Assembly: GCF_041146795.1 (NCBI RefSeq)
Contig: NC_135177.1
Span: 21,860,560 to 21,924,559 of the forward strand
Direction: 5' to 3'
DNA length: 64,000 nucleotides
Origin: Maylandia zebra
Taxonomy: Eukaryota > Chordata > Actinopteri > Cichliformes > Cichlidae
A program made the translations under genes and the position numbers. The number at the start of each line of letters is the position of its first letter. Position 1 is the first letter of the stretch. Below the pieces are notes generated by a model. The model did no database searches. It saw nothing but the letters and a program-made list of their open reading frames with translations, and had not been told where the DNA came from. This document shows, in pieces, positions 49,495 to 61,574 of the stretch.

Positions 49495-49502
49495 CTTAAA
49501 TA
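49495..49502 (-). promoter_or_regulatory. s100a1: TATA-like box (TATTTAAG) of the s100a1-like gene
   Basis: Minus-strand TATTTAAG at a position giving transcription start near 49468, just before the inferred leader exon. Confidence 0.45.
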
Positions 49503-49509
49503 CATCCCT

Positions 49510-51060
49510 TACTCCACCCATCCCACTTACCCCTTCCTCCTCCTTCTCTACCCCCTCCACCTGTTGCCCCTCTCCTCTCTACCTTCTCTGTTTACGCCAG
49601 AGACACCTGCTATCCGCTAATTGGACATACACAAGAGCCGGTTGCAGCTACAGAAAGACTTAAGGTAAATTGAGGTATTCACAATAAGTCTACAAGCCAA
49701 ACCTGCCCTAATGTGCTCAAATGTGTTGAAATAAGAAAACTCACTAAAAAGAGAAGAAGTGCTGGAGAAAAGATCTATTTGTTTCCAAATATTCATACGT
49801 TGTCTAAACTCACTCGACCAACTGCGCGCTCCAAGCACAATGGGCTGTTGTGCAGTGACAGTGACATATTGCTTACCGTGTCACAGGTTGCTATTGAAAT
49901 AGTGGATTACCCTGCTCCTCTGTTGTGCAACCGCTTTGTACTTCATGTCAAAACAAAGGAAAGGCTTGCAGGAAGTGCTTAAAATACTGCTATACCAAGG
50001 CAAAGATTAATAACTCAATAGCTTATCCAAAAGCACCTGGTTTCAAGCAGCAAAAACATTGTTAGGTTAATTGTAGGGGTAGGATGTTCACTGGAGGAGG
50101 GGGGTGCGGCGGAGGCTCATGCTTGTTATATTATCCGAAGGATCAGAGTAGCACCGATGAATGGAGCCATCGCACCTGGCAGTCATGCAGAGAAATCCCC
50201 ACACAAAGGAGAACATGACAATGCGAGGACACACACACACACGAGCACTTTCACAAGCTTGTTCACACCTTTGGCTTCAAAATACACCATACATGCAAAA
50301 AAAAAAAGCACAAATAAAGACATATTTGAACAGGAACAGAAAAAATTCTTGAAATAGTTCAAGACACACCTTTAAAGCTGCACACCACCCTTACACAAAC
50401 CACGTGAAGAAAACCGAGAAGCAAGAACAGAGAACTGGAACAGAAACATACTTTAAATAGTTCGTGTGAGGCATCCACCGGACTTGGAGACATCTGGATA
50501 ATGGTGAGAGCGAGAGCCAAAGACCATGAAAGTAATTGCGTTTCTGAATGAATGATAGACAGGCTTGTGCTTAAAATTAAACATTAAAGCTTTTCATATG
50601 AAGAGATCATGTTTTAAAGTGCAGTGATGGTAAAGCATCTTCTCATTAATGAGTCTTTGGAGCATCATACTGTGCCAGTAAGGGGGGTAGCACGGAGTGT
50701 GTGTGCACATTCGTATACACCGAATGTATAGAGTTGCTGAGTGAAGGGTGGTGCACAATAGAAAGTGTAGACTGTATATCAGGATCAGGTTGCAATAAGT
50801 GATACATCTAAAGGGTGCTGAGTTTGACTAGTCAGGGATGTCGCAGCTATATTTAGCAAGTGCTGCTGGAAAGGAGCGGGCATGATTCAATTAGTGTCAA
50901 ATCATGACAGAGAAACTACTGCACTTATAAAGTACTTCCGCACATGTAGAAAGAAAGGAAATGTATATGAGAAAGGGAGGTTCAAAGGTGAAATCTTAAA
51001 AGACTGACAAATGTGCAACAGCAGCAACCACAGACCAAAAAAAAACAATTTAATTTTAAT
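49510..51060. other. Spacer within the S100 cluster
   Basis: About 1.5 kb between the s100a1-like promoter and the next S100 gene. A CT-rich block (49500-49590) lies at the promoter edge; the remainder has no coding frame or repeat family that I recognise. Confidence 0.5.
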
Positions 51061-51068
51061 ATAAAGCT

Positions 51069-51074
51069 TTTATT
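51069..51074 (-). terminator. Poly(A) signal of the second S100 gene
   Basis: AATAAA on the minus strand, about 270 bases after the stop codon at 51344. Confidence 0.55.
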
Positions 51075-51343
51075 TTGAAAACATTGGTATAAAATGTAGG
51101 ATTGGTATAAAAAAGACCAGCTCAGAATCCTTCAGTGACAGTGTTACTACATAAAGGTTCATTTGGACAGACATTAAGATCTAGTATAGCCGGTTAACTA
51201 TCTCAGAGAAAATCATTATGATCTGATGTATACATGGTGGCTGGAATGTTTGGAAATGAAAAAAAAAGACATTTAATAAGCTCAAAAAGAAAAAAACATG
51301 GCTGAATGCAGATCCTCTCCAAATACTGCAACTTCAAGAGCAT

Positions 51344-51729
51344 CTACGATGAATCTGGATTGCTTTCAGTCTTGCGCTGACTCATGGAGTTAGCCAAGTA
51401 ACCTATCAGGGTAAGGTATTCCTCGAAGCTGACCTTTCCATCGCTGTTTTCATCCAGTCCCCTCTGCATCTCCTTAACAGCAGAGGAGTTGCTTGCATCC
51501 TGAGTTTAAAAACAATAAAACAAATATTAAAGAGATTAGAGATTACAACTGCTTTTAAATTCATGTTCTAATATACTGGCAGCATGACGGACAACCACAA
51601 AACACTTACTTCCATGACACCACTGAGGTTTTTCTCCACCAGTTTCTGGAAAGATTTGCTGTCTAGGTTCTCCTTCCCCCTGGAAGATTTAACAAACGTG
51701 GTCACCAACGTCTTAATAGCGGACTCCAT
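51344..51729 (-). CDS. S100 protein, S100A13/A14/A16-like, complete
   Basis: Two coding exons, 51610-51729 (ATG two bases after a CAG acceptor) and 51344-51499 (TAG at 51344-51346), give 91 residues with a phase-0 intron between the EF-hands. The N-terminal helix MESAIKTLVTTFVKS is typical S100. The first loop (SSRGKENLDSKS) is degenerate and probably binds calcium weakly. The second, DENSDGKVSFEE (56-67), is canonical. The motif EEYLTLIGYLANSM parallels the 'xYWxLIGxxA' helix of human S100A13, A14 and A16, which lie beside S100A1 in mammals. The exact orthologue cannot be assigned by eye, so no symbol is given. It needs a non-coding leader exon upstream (higher coordinates) that I could not place with confidence. 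Confidence 0.88.
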
Positions 51730-51731
51730 AT

Positions 51732-52720
51732 CTGTATAAGAGAGTGAGACAAGGACAAAGCAGAAAAGAGAATTTAGGACAGATAAGGACATATCTTAGA
51801 AGACTCTCAGACTCTCAAACACTGTGCCATGAGATACTTTTCCTGTGAACTTTAATAATATCATAATGCAAAAAACTAAATAGAGCATTGAGTGGATGAG
51901 ACGCTTATTTCATATTGAGCATTTCATGCTTTGTTTGGTTCTGATTGTGAAAAAGAGTAATGTCAGCTGTGAGTTTGTGGAAGGCTTGTGCACAACTATG
52001 TGACCTTTAACTCCATACAACCAAATTATAAAGCATATTATGATGTATTTAAATTGACAAACATGTCATTTATAATACCTGATGATTTTAAAAAGGCAAA
52101 ACCCAGACAGAAAAAAAATCCCCCTAAGACCCTCTTGTCCTCTGTGGGAAGAACAGAAGTGAAGAGGAAATCCTGGGATTTCTTCTGACGCCACATTTGC
52201 AATAGTTTGACAAACAGATAACATGTGCTTTCTTTTCAAAATGGTGCAGCTTCCACGTTTTCTAGGGACAAGGGAACTTAAGTGATCATTCATTTATTCA
52301 TATATTTTTTGCAGATAATATGATAATATTGCTAAAAATCGAATTGTTTCTTCAATGTCAGATTCTTAACTTCACATCAGTGGGATTGCAGAAATGTACA
52401 GTATTTTCTAACCCCCTAAAAACAAACCTTTTACTCAGTGTCCTTTGCAGTGGGCAGCAAGACTTACTAACTCCCATTTTTAACCATTTGTCCCATTCAG
52501 AAACCAGAGGACCAAGTGAGGCAGGAAGGACTTTACTCATACTTGTAGAAGCGAAGTCAGACTTACAGATGTCAGCGGACGAGGTGGACAAGGTTGAGAA
52601 GTTAGGGTGGGAAGGCGAGAGCTCAGAGGACATACCAGCTTCTGAGGAGCCTGAGCTGGGATTAAGTGACCCATGGTCATGACAAGCAATGTGTAATGTG
52701 GAAATTTAACAATTTATTCA
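51732..52720. other. Spacer upstream of the second S100 gene
   Basis: About 1 kb, AT-rich to about 52300. From 52320 to 52680 it is open in both strands (120 codons plus, 91 codons minus) with no domain I know and no splice context. It may include the promoter of the 91-residue S100 gene. Confidence 0.4.
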
Positions 52721-52723
52721 TTT

Positions 52724-53720
52724 AACAAGCAGGGGCCTCAGTAGCATACGGAAGAACCATACACAGCCACGACAGCCTGGCACCTCCTCCTCATGCTGCT
52801 CACAAACTTGGTCCAGCTTGGTCTGGGATGGCATCTCATTCTTCAACCAGCAATTGTCACAAGTCAGCCAGTGTGGTTGTGTTGGACGCTATGGCCCAAA
52901 CAGCGCGCACAAGCTGATCCCACAAGTGTTTAACGGTGTTGAGGTCAGGGCTGCAGGCAGGTTCTTCCATCCTCTCCACACCCAAATTCTTCAGATAGTC
53001 GCTGATAAACCCTGCTCTGTGGGAGCGAGTGTTGTCACGTTCGAGCACAGAGGTCAGTTGCTAAACCTCATCTTGATATCTTTGTATTGCGAGTGCCTCC
53101 AACGACGACAATCCATGTTTATCCAGTGAGGGAGATGCTGCCTCACAAAATCACACCTCCTCTACCCTATTGGTGCAGCAATCAGAATGGTTGCTGCACC
53201 AGTGATGAAGGATGGTCATATCAGCCTTCCTGGCAGTTCTATGAGACCAGCGACTGGCTGTGTGCTGTCTTTTCTGGATTGTCTGGGTAGAGACCCCTCG
53301 GCCATACCGTCCTGCAAACCTTGACTGCAAATCTGTTAAAGGCTGCCTCTGGTTCCTAAGTGCTAATAGGGTGAGGAAATGATCTTCTTATGTAGTAGCC
53401 TTCTTGGGACGTCTATTTCGTGGCCTGACTCTGATATAACCTGTTAGATGGAGCTTGGCCTTCAGTTTGGAGATGGCACTGAAGAACAATCCAAATGATA
53501 CTGCAAATTGGTTTTGTGCAACACCCACTTGAAGTTGTCCTATAGAACAAGCCTAATTCAGATCAGTCAAACATGGCGTGCTTGGAGTAGACACCAGTTG
53601 ACCGCTGTAGCAAGGCCTGCTAATCACAGACAGTTAGACACTTGATAGCCAGAACTGGAGTACCAAAAGTTCAAAACAAGAGTCAGTAGCAGAACAAGCT
53701 ATTTGGCATTAGCAGAGAAG
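52724..53720 (-). mobile_element. Decayed Tc1-like transposon copy (family 3)
   Basis: Minus-strand frame 52857-53048 reads RDNTRSHRAGFISDYLKNLG, VERMEEPACSPDLNTVKHLW, DQLVRAVWAIASNTTTLADL: the 'DNARPHRA...WPALSPDLNPIEHLWDQLGR' region of a Tc1-like DDE transposase, with the second D kept and NPIE changed to NTVK. Upstream sequence to 53720 is the decayed 5' half. It differs from families 1 and 2 in this window. Confidence 0.8.
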
Positions 53721-54077
53721 ATTTGGCAACTTTTTCATGGGCGCAACCCATGTGGTACTATTTAGGGGGAAATGAACAGACTTTAATGGTATAAGATTTC
53801 CCAAGAAGCATTGTTACAACAAATAAATAACAGACCAATCCATGACTTGGATCCGGATACACCTAGTCCTTATTATAGCTAATTTAATAAGTTGAGACAT
53901 ATTCTTCAAGACTGGGCAGTCCATTGAAGTAACAAATGAGATTATTCTTTTTCAACATCAGAGGAGAAAATTATGTGAGATTTCTGTTAAACAGCGTGCA
54001 GGAAGGCTGCCTCAATCTGCTGAGACCAGTGAAGGTCTGTGCACTGTAGATGAGCTGATGTTTCCTTTCCCACAACT

Positions 54078-54158
54078 TCAGAGCCCCGCCTTGTTGTCAT
54101 CTTGCTTGAGCTCAGGCTCCTTAAAAGCCTGAATGTCGTCCTCTGAGCGTTTGCCTTG
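54078..54158 (-). other. Candidate 3'-terminal coding exon, unidentified
   Basis: Minus strand, after an AG at 54159-54160, runs open for 26 codons to TGA: QGKRSEDDIQAFKEPELKQD then DNKAGL. The charged, low-redundancy composition looks coding, but the acceptor is weak, no partner exon was found, and I do not recognise the protein. A chance frame of this length is quite possible. Confidence 0.2.
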
Positions 54159-56976
54159 CTTTTTTAATCAAAAAGTTCAACGATGTGAGGGTTTTTTTTA
54201 GTTTTTTTTTTAAAAACAATGTTTATGTGTTCAGTCGTAACTGTTTTAATGTTAAATAAAAAGAACTTTTTTAGCAGAAATGAAACCAATATCATTTCAT
54301 CACATCATTCTGTCATCACGCAAGACTCCATGTTCATGACAAGGGGCAAACAATTAAACAAAGAAAAACAAAAAATTTAATGAATAACAATTTTTTTTTT
54401 CTTCTTTCAACTACAACACTTAAAATACCTTTTAAAAAATCCTTGTTTGATATTTAGAGTTTTAGAAAATTATTGTTCAAGTGGATTTTGAAAGTGCATT
54501 CAAATTGGTTTATGTAAGTGTCAAAAATGTGAGACACACAATTGACGTCAGCACGGAAGGGGAAGAGGGGGAATGGGGAGCGATGAGGGGACCCAGGTTG
54601 GATGCTGGTGGAGGTAAACAGAGCAAAAGAGAGGGAGTGAGGGGAGGCTGAAGAGATGGGGAGTCTCTAAAGGTAAACACAATGGGAGCTGTGATCTCTG
54701 ACGGTGGACATCTGATCCCCAAAAGCGAACAGGAGGCTGCGAGATCAGATTACTGCCAAATGCCCGACTGCAGCAGCACACACTACCGCGCACTGTAGGA
54801 ACACAAGTACGCACTGAAATATGTCACCCAACTAGTGAGCCAAACACTAACAGATAACCTGAATGCCAACGTCACATCCTGCACTCACTGAGCAAACCAA
54901 AAGCAAACCATTTACAATCTCACTGGATGCCAAATCCGGTAGCTCTAATAAATAAAAAACAGCAACATCAACACAGCACACACTGGAAATATGACAGAAA
55001 GCTAAAAAACAAAACTCTACTGATCTATTTTAAGCATGCAACTAATTAATTCCATTAGTCTGTTTTTAAAAGCAGGCACAATAATAAAAACAACTATTTA
55101 AAATACTGTAATTAATGATGATAAAATAACATTTAGACACTGCAGTTACAGAGTCCCGGCTCACTGTCACACTGTCAGGGTTTTCTGAGACATTTCAACA
55201 TAGCCGTGCCATTATTAGGAACACTGGTGCTTTCCCCACTGTGACAAATATCTGCTGTGAAAATGTCTGTGGTTTCATATGTGACACAGAGATGATATAT
55301 ATACATATATTTATATATATGCATATATATTCTCAAATGAGCTGGTGGTGCATGCTTTTTATTTAAAATGCAACGCACCAAGAAAAGGCAGGAACTGCTC
55401 CCAGCTGCAAAGGATTACAAGTAATTGTGGTAAAAAAAAAAAAAAAAAAAGATCTGGGGCCACGTCAGAGCCCTGTACCTCTAACAAATAAACAACTAAC
55501 AAAAAATAACATGTAAAAAACAACACAAAGAAATAACCATAGTAATTTGACTGAAGTACACAATTACTATGCAGATTAATCAGGGAGATTTTCAGTTATT
55601 TTCTGTTGCATGTGCACATTATGTTTCCAAGCACAATTTGACTAACACAGGGGTCTTTTAAGGTCACTCCCATGAAGTTTTCTCTTGTCTCAACAAAGTA
55701 GAATTCCAAGGCAATGGCTCGCAGAAAACAAAAGCCCTGAATGAAAGCTGAAGATACTTGAGCAGCATTGATAAGTATCTCAGCAGCGTGGGGGCGAGGT
55801 CTTGCTGCAGGATTTCCAGTGTGTATTGGAAACTACCACAAAGCAGCAGTGGACACTGGATGGGTAATAATCATTGGTGCCTGGAGTGATGTTGCTGAGG
55901 TAACTTTAGAAGCTGGTAAATCTCCCATCTGACACTGATGTCATGCCTCACCGCTCACACTACTCACCTACTCTGGCCCACACGAGAACACATAGACATA
56001 CAGAAAGACGGAAAAGCACACACACATATGCAGAAACACACTCATCTAAAGAAGGACAATGCCAATTAGGACTTCTGTTGCATTAACCTAATTACTGGGT
56101 GAATGAGAGCAGGCACCCAAACCCTGGATTTTGTTTCATGTCTCCCTGCCATGCCAGCACACACTGACACACACACACACAACTCTTTTCAACATTCAAG
56201 TTAGCATCTGTCATCAGCCTGCTGCTCATTATTATTTAATACGTTACTATAATTGTCTTAACACCTTCCTAACATCCTCCACAAGTCAAACAGCTCGGGA
56301 GCAGGCTGTTTACAGGCCATATATCAAAATGCTCGACAGGCCACAATCCATTAGCATCTCTCCTGAATGTAACAAGATGAGCAGAAAACCAAGAAGGCTC
56401 CAGTATGAACCGGAGACATCAGGGCCACAAAAATCCAAAATGAGTAGAAAGGAACATGTGGCAGGGCCGTATTTGTCTGATAAGGGCAGGGAGCGTGTAA
56501 TGACGACAATCGTGGCTCTTGTACAAGCTCTTAGTGCATACACATTCCAACTCTGAGTGTGGAGATGGTGATTAGAGAGAAGGCAGTTAGTTGTCAAACA
56601 GAAGCAATGTGTTTTCTAGTGATTTGTCAGTTGCAAGTGTAATGATTAAATGGAAATTGAAACATCTGATACAGACATTTGAACAGGAATATACTTTTCA
56701 TATTGTTGGTATGAGGGGTTTTTTTTAATGACATTTTTTTTGCATTTTACACAGAGTGGTTCAGCAGCTGCTAATGTGCTTGTGAGCATCATGGATTATT
56801 ACCAGTAAGAGAAGAGAAGAGCTAGATTTTCCTGTTTTAAACATCTTTAGAAGCCTAAAGTTACAAAATCATCCAGCACTCACAAAAGAAAAAAAAGAAG
56901 AATTCAAGTTTTAAACAATAAATATTAAATAAATTAATAATGACAGTTATTTTTTATATCACCGGTGTATTATAAC

Positions 56977-57010
56977 ATGCAGCCCATTAAGCTCCCTTAA
57001 TGGGCTGCAT
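56977..57010. repeat. Perfect 15-bp inverted repeat (hairpin)
   Basis: Arms ATGCAGCCCATTAAG (56977-56991) and its exact reverse complement (56996-57010) flank the 4-base loop CTCC. No T-run follows and no gene is assigned here. Confidence 0.95.
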
Positions 57011-57083
57011 ACACACTGTAGCTACATGAACTCCTGAATTAACGGAATAACATGAATATTGAGCAGACCTAGCAAAAGAGAGG

Positions 57084-57112
57084 GAGGTAATGTGAGGTAA
57101 TGTGAGGTAATG
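57084..57112. repeat. Three tandem copies of GAGGTAATGT
   Basis: Ten-base direct repeat, 2.9 copies, perfect. Confidence 0.9.
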
Positions 57113-58540
57113 AGCGCTGAAACTAGATGAGACTTGTCATGTGCAAACCAGTTTTAACCCAGTAAGTCCATCTAACCCACCCCTCACTACTCCACTAAAG
57201 AAGGCAAACTGAGAACGCGAAAACCGAGAAAGTTTGAGCATGCTTCCCATCTCAGACCAAACGGATCTCTCTCTTTTTTTTCCGTCTTCTTCTGCGATGG
57301 CAACGGACGTGAGCAACCATTGATCCTTGTGGGTGACCAGCTCCACCCTGGTCGTGTTGTTTGCACTAGGTGTGACTGACTCACTTCCCCCGTGAGCATA
57401 CCTGTCATCGCCCAGGTCGCTATTTCTCCTCTGCTTCATTAACTACACCGGGTCGAAGCCATTCGAGTCTCACTACCGGAGTCTTATCATAACGTTAATA
57501 ATTCACAGTGATGAGAGCCAAATCTGACTGTCGTTACAACGGTCACATTATGACTGACTAACGGGGCGATAACAGCCTCGGCGCACACGCCAAAACTAGT
57601 AAGCGCCGCGCGTAACGGAGATGTTAGGGGCTTGCCCACGTCGCACATTTACATTTAGCCCTAACTAATCCTCACAATTTGTAGAGTGACCACAGGCAGG
57701 AGTGACACACAGCAGATAAATAAGTAAACGCGACTCAAGACTCCGGTTTCTGTGTAAGTGTAAAGGGATTGGGGTTACATTACCAAGAAGATGAACCCGA
57801 TCCCTGTGGCCATCAAGCTGGGTAATGACAATAGAGAGGCTGGCAAGTAATAGAAAATTGATGACACGGTGCAGAAAATAAGTTCAAGTTTTAAATTTTT
57901 TGTGTTGAGTAGAAAGGTTTGAACTCGCAATTTAAAAAAGAAACAGCTGAATTTATTAATGAAGAGAACTCGTAATGGAGAGAGAAAAAAGCACTCACCT
58001 TTGAGAGCGAGAACAAAAGCCTATATAAACTGTCTCAGCAAATGCTCTGCTTCTTTCTTTCAGATCCTCCTCGCAAGGCTTCCTCTAGATTAAGCAGCTA
58101 CACATATCTTTTCCGTGATTTAACTTCTGACTCAAGCCAGTTTTTTTCACAGTTTTAGGGCGTGTGCCTGGGAGAGGAGGAATGTGGAAAGAGGCGCAGC
58201 TTGAGCAACGCAGCAATATTTTCTTAACAAAGATTTCCGTTGTTCCACAAAAGAGTCTAAAAAAGCGTTTTTGATTACAAAAAACTTGCGGCCTTTCTGC
58301 TTCTGTTTTATACTCACACCCGCATCTTTGCTATTTTTTTAAATATATACATGTATTATATTATATTGTACTTTTTTTCTGGCACAACACAGTTTCTCTC
58401 AACAAGTAGGGACAAGAGCGCGCGCATGTTTTAAGCGCGTGTGTGTTCAAAGTCTTACGAACAGACAGATGCAGTCAAGCCACACCCTGAAAGTGGTTCA
58501 AAGAGTGGAAAGATGGAGTTATGTAGCAAAAAAGAAGACA

Positions 58541-58576
58541 CCCCCCCCCCCCCCACACACACACACACACACACAC
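58541..58576. repeat. Poly(C)14 joined to (AC)n
   Basis: 14 C followed by about 11 AC units. A second CA/CG-rich run lies at 58721-58752. Confidence 0.95.
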
Positions 58577-58634
58577 ATACAAAGTAACGAATGAAAGACT
58601 GGACAGCAGAGAACACAGAACTATCCTGTTACAT

Positions 58635-58640
58635 TTTATT
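58635..58640 (-). terminator. Candidate poly(A) signal of the third S100 locus
   Basis: AATAAA on the minus strand, about 460 bases after the stop codon at 59098-59100. Confidence 0.4.
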
Positions 58641-59097
58641 CAGATTTTTCCCTAAACACCACCTCTGTTGGCGTCCGGAGGGGAGATGATGATTTCCAGG
58701 AATTAGGAAGCCAGGAATGCGCACGCACGCACACACACGCACACACACACGCGGCTGTAACACACTACATTCCTATTCTGCAGTTTCATCATAGGACTGT
58801 GAGCACGCCGGGCTTAAAGCATGTGTGTTTTCGCTGCGGGCTGGGATTTGTTCTAAAACTACCGAAACCGTGTAGTGTTATGTAAAAGTGAAGTGACTGA
58901 ATCTACCTGAGAGCCTCTTGAAACATGGGAGGTGGAAATGAAACACAAAGTATTGACTAAAAACACATGACTGTGAAACTGAAACGGGCTTTAGGGTGTT
59001 TTTCATCTGGCTGAAATCCCGTTTTTTTTAACTACATGGCACACAGGCGACACAGTAACACACAGAACTGCGAAAGAAAGAGTATCCGAGGACACTC

Positions 59098-60261
59098 TTA
59101 TTGGCTAAACCTCCCATGCTTGCTCGCAAGTTGCCCAATCAGCTGCCAGAATTCCAAGAAGTTGAGCTCTCCATCATTGTTCTTGTCCAATGAGCTCATA
59201 AGTTGGTCAATGGCAGCAGGGTCATCAGCTTTCTGCAGGAAAACAGGAAATCACATGTATCCAATATTAAAAAAGAACCGTCTCAGTCCGTGGATAATGC
59301 AAAAAATTCGGTTAACACTGGTCATGTGTATGGAGCGAGAGATCAGAGGCAAGCAGAACACACTGGCATGCAAACGAGTTTAAAAAAAAAAATCATGCTT
59401 CATCAGCAGAAGTGGTTTGGCACAGAACTCTATTGACTCTGTCCCCATCTAGTGGTCATTGCGATTATTACAACTATTCAAACAAGAAGAAGCATGTGGA
59501 ATTTTCCACACTGTGGGTAAAGCAGACCTTTATCCTTCGAACATGTAGAGCACAGACAAGACAGTCTCAACAACGCAATACTTTTTTTTGAGGGGGGGAC
59601 ATTTAGTGTGAAACATTAAATGGAGAGTAATATCCTGTCCCAATATGAGATGATGCAACTGCTCATTCATGGTCAAGATCACAGGCAGGAGAGCTGTTAA
59701 ATGACTCAAAACTCCAGTAAGACTGCAACTGTTGATGAGAGCTCACATAGATGATGACTAACGCTTAATAACATCAGCTTCCCCCTTATGATTAATTTCG
59801 TGAGAAACAAAACTCAGTTTGAGTAAATTGAGTCTCCCTGATTATACTTTAATAATGAAACTGCGGGTCTTCAAACTGATATCTAAGTATGGTACTTTGT
59901 GTTGCATCTGGTCTTTTTTTCAGCGTAGTCAGCGTACAATAAGTGCTAACAGTTAGTAGCCTGCAGCCTAAATCCGCATATAAACTGTCTGTAAGTACAG
60001 AACCAATAGTCAATGCAAAAAAGAAAACAGGCATCTATAGAAATAGAAAATGTAATAGATACTTAAGTAAAGCCACCAACCTGCTGTGACTATTAGATCA
60101 ATGAATAAGAGGTACAAATGAAACTACTGTGCACTGATTTTACCTTGACGAAGTTAAGGAGCTCTGATGACACCAGTCTGTAAAACTCATCTCTGCTCAG
60201 CGTGTCAGAGGAACCATCCCTGCCAGCACAGGCCTTTAATGGTCGACTCTTTTAAAAGCAT
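59098..60261 (-). pseudogene. Third S100 locus (S100A13/A14/A16-like) with a frameshifting deletion in its first coding exon
   Basis: Two exons in standard S100 architecture: 60144-60264 (ATG at 60261, three bases after a CAG acceptor, as in its neighbours) and 59098-59232 (TAA). Exon 2 of the pair is intact: KADDPAAIDQ, LMSSLDKNNDGELNFLEFWQ, LIGQLASKHGRFSQ, with canonical loop DKNNDGELNFLE. The first exon starts MLLKESTIK and ends CAGRDGSSDTLSRDEF, YRLVSSELLNFVK, both clearly S100, but these parts are in different frames. The exon has 118 coding bases; a 46-codon S100 exon would have 138. About 20 bases (the LVxxFxx helix) appear lost near 60231-60234, and the ATG frame stops after 18 codons. 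A possible escape is a donor (CAGCTG|GTGAGT) at 60318 spliced to the AG at about 60223, joining an upstream 81-codon frame that does not look like S100. Pseudogene or assembly error are the simplest readings. Confidence 0.6.
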
Positions 60262-61574
60262 ATACTGAAGTTCAACAGAATTCTAACATTGATTTGGAAT
60301 AAAAGACAGTGGAAACTCACCAGCTGTGTGTGTGTAGGTATTTGGTGAGTACAAACGTCTTTCTTCTCCTTTTGTACCCTGCTGTTGACGGATTAAGTAG
60401 ATAAATCATTGGAATTGTTAAAAGTGTAAACCATGTTTCCAAAGAAACCACAAATGTTTTTCCATGACACAGCTGTGTTTTCAGATGCACACACAGCTTG
60501 TAGCCAATCTTTGAAGAAGGATGGATTACTAGATGCATCATCTCATTCAGGAAAACCACCACAAGACTGAGAAGTGAAGTTAAGCGAGGTTAACATTAAC
60601 ATTCTGCGCTGCCTGTGAACTATTTTTAATCATTTTTGCGGGTCATCCCAGTGCACAGACAGTTTATTTCCTTTGCTTCTTGTGAGTATGAAAATGTGGG
60701 CAGAATGCTGTGGAGAGCAAAAAGTAGAGCAGTACATCAGGTATATAATTATACTGTCTGTATATGGAAACTTTTGAATGAGGATGAGAATGAGGCACTT
60801 GGGTTTTACCTCATAAAATTTTTTTTTTAAACTCTAAAGCTCTGACAGGATGTGCACAATTGGCATATTAGGGAGGCAGTTAGCACTAACAAGCACATCG
60901 GCTTTATCATCCAAATATCCCCTCTTCTAGTTTTTGTTTCTCTGCTGTATGACGCACACACCCAGACACACACATCTTTATCCCCTTATACTTGAAAAAG
61001 CAGTATTTAGTTCTCCTCCTTCCATTCCCTTGGCTGTCATTGGGGAAGGAGAGTGTGGCAACTAACTCAAAATAAATGGCTTAGTGAGGGGGCTGGAAAT
61101 TGCTTCCCTACACACAGTCTTATAAAAGCATCGGTGCTTACAGTGGGCCAATGCTTCTAGTTGTTTTAAGATTGATATCCTGGGACTGTAGCTGCAGGTG
61201 TATCTCTGTCTGAGGACATGTCTTAAAGTTCTAAATTGCTACTTAAGTCTACAACACCAGCATTTGGCCTTGAGGCAAACATCATAGGCCTAAAGGTTTC
61301 AAGCTAAATATAAACTTAAATTACTGCCTTGGGGTTGTAGGCCATTCCCAACCAATCAATTTAGGCCCACATGTGTCCACATTTATTATTAAATGAAGTG
61401 AATTCAGTAGATTAGTGTCACCAGTTCAGTTTCTGACCAAATTTAAGTAAATACGTTCACAGCCTGTTATTTTGTAAAAGACTGTCCTGAAACATGTTCT
61501 CTAGAAAATTGACATGTAGTGGTGAAGCCGACCTTTGACCCTTAGGACATGAAATTTCACAGCTTAATTCATTT

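Larger units (their letters stand above)
53720..58620. other. Spacer between the second and third S100 genes
   Basis: About 4.9 kb without a confirmed gene. It holds a candidate short terminal exon (54078-54158), an AT-rich (TA-like) patch (55285-55330), a perfect 15-base inverted repeat (56977-57010), three 10-base direct repeats (57084-57112), a moderately CpG-rich block (57380-57650) with possible minus-strand donors near 57400 and 58000, and C/CA tracts at 58541-58576. The CpG block could be the missing promoter of the 91-residue S100 gene; this is a guess. Confidence 0.45.

Noticed and set aside
52320-52682. Frames open in both strands (120 and 91 codons)
   Set aside because: No family recognised, no supporting splice sites; mutual shadowing means at most one could be real.
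57137-57439. 100-codon minus-strand frame starting MKQRRNSDLGDDR
   Set aside because: The plausible part ends at a GTATGC donor after 13 codons and no partner exon continues it; kept only as a possible leader-exon hint.
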